From: Clostridiales bacterium | Lineage (GTDB): Bacteria > Bacillota > Clostridia > Oscillospirales > CAG-272 | NCBI GenBank assembly: GCA_019415985.1 | Contig: DXYE01000128.1 | Location: forward strand, 449 to 7,306 | Direction: 5' to 3' | Length of the DNA stretch: 6,858 bases | Part shown: positions 5,660-6,858 of the stretch, in pieces | Layout: every line of letters starts with the position of its first letter | Numbering within the stretch: the first letter of the stretch is position 1 | Notes under the pieces: model-generated | What the model saw: the letters and a program-made list of their open reading frames with translations, nothing else | Told to the model about the DNA's origin: nothing | The model's database searches: none | Made by a program: the position numbers and the translations under genes

Positions 5660-6205
5660 TTATTTAAAATATCTGTTCAAAAGGCCCTCAAACGCCTTGC
5701 CGTGACGTGCTTCATCACGGGCCATTTCATGAACAGTATCATGAATTGCGTCAAGCCCCTCCTTTTTAGCCAAGGCAGCTATCTCGACCTTCCCCTGACA
5801 TGCGCCGTGTTCAGCCTCGACTCTCATCTGCAAATTCTTTTTTGTATCAGCTGTTACTACTTCTCCCAGCATCTCAGCAAATTTGGCCGCGTGTTCAGCT
5901 TCTTCAAAGGCAATGCGCTTATATGCTTCCGCAATTTCAGGATAACCTTCACGGTCTGCCTGGCGACTCATAGCCAAATACATTCCAACCTCTGTGCATT
6001 CACCGGTAAAGTTAGCACGTAAACCCTCAATAATTTCTTTCATAACACCTTCTGTTATACCAACTGCATGTTCGCTAGCCCATGCCAATACTTCATCATC
6101 CATCATTACAAATTTTGATGCCGGCGCATTACATTGGGGACATTTGTCCGGAGCGGAATCTCCTTCATGCACGTATCCACATACAGTACATCTAAACTTC
6201 TTCAT
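5660..6205 (-). CDS. Reverse rubrerythrin (rubredoxin-first, diiron peroxide reductase)
   Basis: A 181-residue cytosolic protein with the domain order rubredoxin then ferritin-like four-helix bundle, the reverse of classical rubrerythrin. Seen: an N-terminal iron knuckle pair C6/C9 and C22/C25, within CTVCGYVHEG and KCPQCNAPASKF. The diiron helices carry GECTEVGMY (68-76), AFEEAEHAAKF (99-109, E102/H105), VEAEHGAC (129-136) and ARDEARHGKAF (162-172, E165/H168). By family it reduces H2O2, and with partner proteins O2, using electrons ultimately from NADH through rubredoxin or a flavoprotein; the C. acetobutylicum homologue is induced by oxygen. It starts at ATG 6203-6205 with a perfect AAGGAGG (6214-6220) 8 nt upstream. 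The stop of the Rrf2 gene is 30 bp upstream, so the two are almost surely co-transcribed. Confidence 0.95.
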   Translation of the reverse strand: MKKFRCTVCGYVHEGDSAPDKCPQCNAPASKFVMMDDEVLAWASEHAVGITEGVMKEIIEGLRANFTGECTEVGMYLAMSRQADREGYPEIAEAYKRIAFEEAEHAAKFAEMLGEVVTADTKKNLQMRVEAEHGACQGKVEIAALAKKEGLDAIHDTVHEMARDEARHGKAFEGLLNRYFK

Positions 6206-6235
6206 TTTTCATTCCTCCTTAATTTCAATACTAAT

Positions 6236-6664
6236 TTATTTACAAGCTCCACTTTTATCAGAGCATTGTATCACTTCTTCAAAGGTGATAGAGCCAAGTT
6301 TTTCGACAATATATTGATTTATCTGATTAAAAATATTATGAAAAACGCACTCACCCTTTTCGGCGCCCCGATTGCATGGATTCTCGATATTAAGACATTT
6401 ATTCATATACAAAGGACCGTCAATGCTTTCAATGACACGTAAAATAGATATATCTGAGAGGGGAGCAGCTATAAAATAACCGCCCGATACACCTTTGCGC
6501 GAGGCGATAAGATTATTAAGCATTAATTTTCGCAAGATCTTCAATGAAAATCTTTGCGGAACAGAAATCCGCTGTGCAATCGTTCCGGCATCGACTGTTT
6601 TATTCTGCTTTGCTAAAAAGTATATAATACGCAGCGCATAATCCGCCTCTTGTGTAATTCGCAT
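6236..6664 (-). CDS. Rrf2-family transcriptional regulator, probable Fe-S or redox sensor
   Basis: A 142-residue DNA-binding protein. It begins MRITQEADYALRIIYFLA, the typical Rrf2 opening, followed by a winged helix-turn-helix (about 24-67) with AQRISVPQRFSLKILRKL and the wing GVSGGYFIAAPLSDIS. Cys90, Cys97 and Cys106 occupy the cluster-binding loop (spacing C-x6-C-x8-C) with His109 close by; three such cysteines coordinate [2Fe-2S] or [4Fe-4S] in IscR, NsrR and RsrR. Two more cysteines lie near the C terminus (CSDKSGAC). The ligand and signal cannot be read from sequence. It is first in an operon with reverse rubrerythrin and rubredoxin, so control of peroxide/oxygen or NO defence is inferred. 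It starts at ATG 6662-6664 with AAGGTG 6 nt upstream. The dyad at 6684-6702 across its own transcription start suggests autorepression. Confidence 0.93.
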   Translation of the reverse strand: MRITQEADYALRIIYFLAKQNKTVDAGTIAQRISVPQRFSLKILRKLMLNNLIASRKGVSGGYFIAAPLSDISILRVIESIDGPLYMNKCLNIENPCNRGAEKGECVFHNIFNQINQYIVEKLGSITFEEVIQCSDKSGACK

Positions 6665-6683
6665 CTATTTCACCTTCATTGTT

Positions 6684-6702
6684 GTATACTTTTTTAGTAT
6701 AC
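6684..6702. promoter_or_regulatory. Candidate Rrf2 operator (7-5-7 perfect inverted repeat)
   Basis: GTATACT (6684-6690), five T and AGTATAC (6696-6702) form a perfect dyad. It begins 4 bp downstream of the -10 hexamer and covers the predicted transcription start near 6700, a position where a bound protein would block initiation. Binding by the adjacent Rrf2 protein is inferred from proximity. The sequence does not match a published Rrf2 consensus that I can recall with certainty. Confidence 0.6.
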
Positions 6703-6706
6703 TTTT

Positions 6707-6735
6707 ATTATAAGTTTTTTGAGAGAAGATGTCAA
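6707..6735 (-). promoter_or_regulatory. Consensus sigma-A promoter of the rrf2-rubrerythrin-rubredoxin operon
   Basis: On the minus strand, -35 TTGACA (6730-6735), exactly 17 bp, and -10 TATAAT (6707-6712): a full 12/12 consensus match. The predicted start is near 6700, with a leader of about 35 nt before the Rrf2 start codon. A promoter this strong in front of a regulator gene implies repression, consistent with the dyad immediately downstream. Confidence 0.9.
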
Positions 6736-6773
6736 GTACTAAATGCATTTTTATTTAATATTTTTTTGAAGAC

Positions 6774-6800
6774 AAAAAAAGCCCAGTATAATATCTGGGC
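6774..6800 (-). terminator. Intrinsic terminator of an upstream transcript
   Basis: GCCCAG (6781-6786) and CTGGGC (6795-6800) form a 6-bp G+C-rich stem with an 8-nt loop. In the leftward transcript it is followed by seven uridines (6774-6780). It ends whatever gene or RNA enters from the right edge and insulates the rrf2 promoter. Confidence 0.9.
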
Positions 6801-6858
6801 AAGGGACGTTGTTGCCGTCCAGGGATGTGGAAGACGGAACTTTTGCATAAAACAGAGT
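6801..6858 (-). other. 3' end of an unidentified transcript entering from the right edge
   Basis: The stretch directly upstream of the terminator has no stop codon in any minus-strand frame, so a coding region entering from the right would have to read through the terminator. It is therefore a 3' untranslated region, a leader or the tail of a non-coding RNA. Two alternative short hairpins share bases: 6815-6819 with 6833-6837, and 6804-6808 with 6816-6820. I did not recognise an RNA family. Confidence 0.35.

Noticed and set aside
5702..6442. Plus-strand frames of about 102-107 codons opposite rubrerythrin and rrf2
   Set aside because: They are shadows of strongly conserved minus-strand proteins and lack motifs.

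Overview
The window looks like a chromosomal stretch from an anaerobic low-to-mid-GC Firmicute, most likely a Clostridia member. The evidence is a reverse (rubredoxin-first) rubrerythrin, a lone rubredoxin, a DUF1858 redox-disulfide protein, a UPF0371/DUF1846 protein, strong AAGGAGG ribosome binding sites and sigma-A type promoters. All eight recognisable genes lie on the minus strand, so transcription runs from right to left. I saw no mobile element, CRISPR array, tRNA, rRNA or phage gene.

In transcription order, the right edge (6736-6858) holds the 3' end of an unidentified transcript closed by a clear intrinsic terminator. Next is an oxidative-stress/redox unit with a near-perfect sigma-A promoter and an inverted repeat over its start site. 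It contains an Rrf2-family regulator with three conserved-type cysteines, a reverse rubrerythrin (peroxide reductase) and a 50-codon rubredoxin that starts with TTG, and it ends at a 12-bp-stem terminator. A PerR-box-like sequence lies between the rubrerythrin and the rubredoxin. The likely logic is that an Fe-S/redox sensor represses its own operon, and the rubredoxin supplies electrons to the rubrerythrin for H2O2/O2 removal.

A single UPF0371/DUF1846 gene with its own promoter follows. After it comes a 200-bp region with a long hairpin and a 20-bp palindrome, then a small DUF1858 gene with its own terminator. The left third carries a probable translation/RNA-maintenance cluster: trmK (tRNA m1A22 methyltransferase), a Nif3/YqfO-family dinuclear-metal protein 18 bp downstream, and, after a 114-bp gap without a terminator, the first 442 codons of rqcH (NFACT family, ribosome-associated quality control), which runs off the left edge.

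Most of this is recognisable housekeeping and anaerobic stress biology. The items most worth checking are the rubredoxin's CxCG first knuckle (the usual motif is CxxCG), the Rrf2 dyad and Per-like box in the redox operon, and the unexplained structured DNA at 3573-3659 and 6801-6837.
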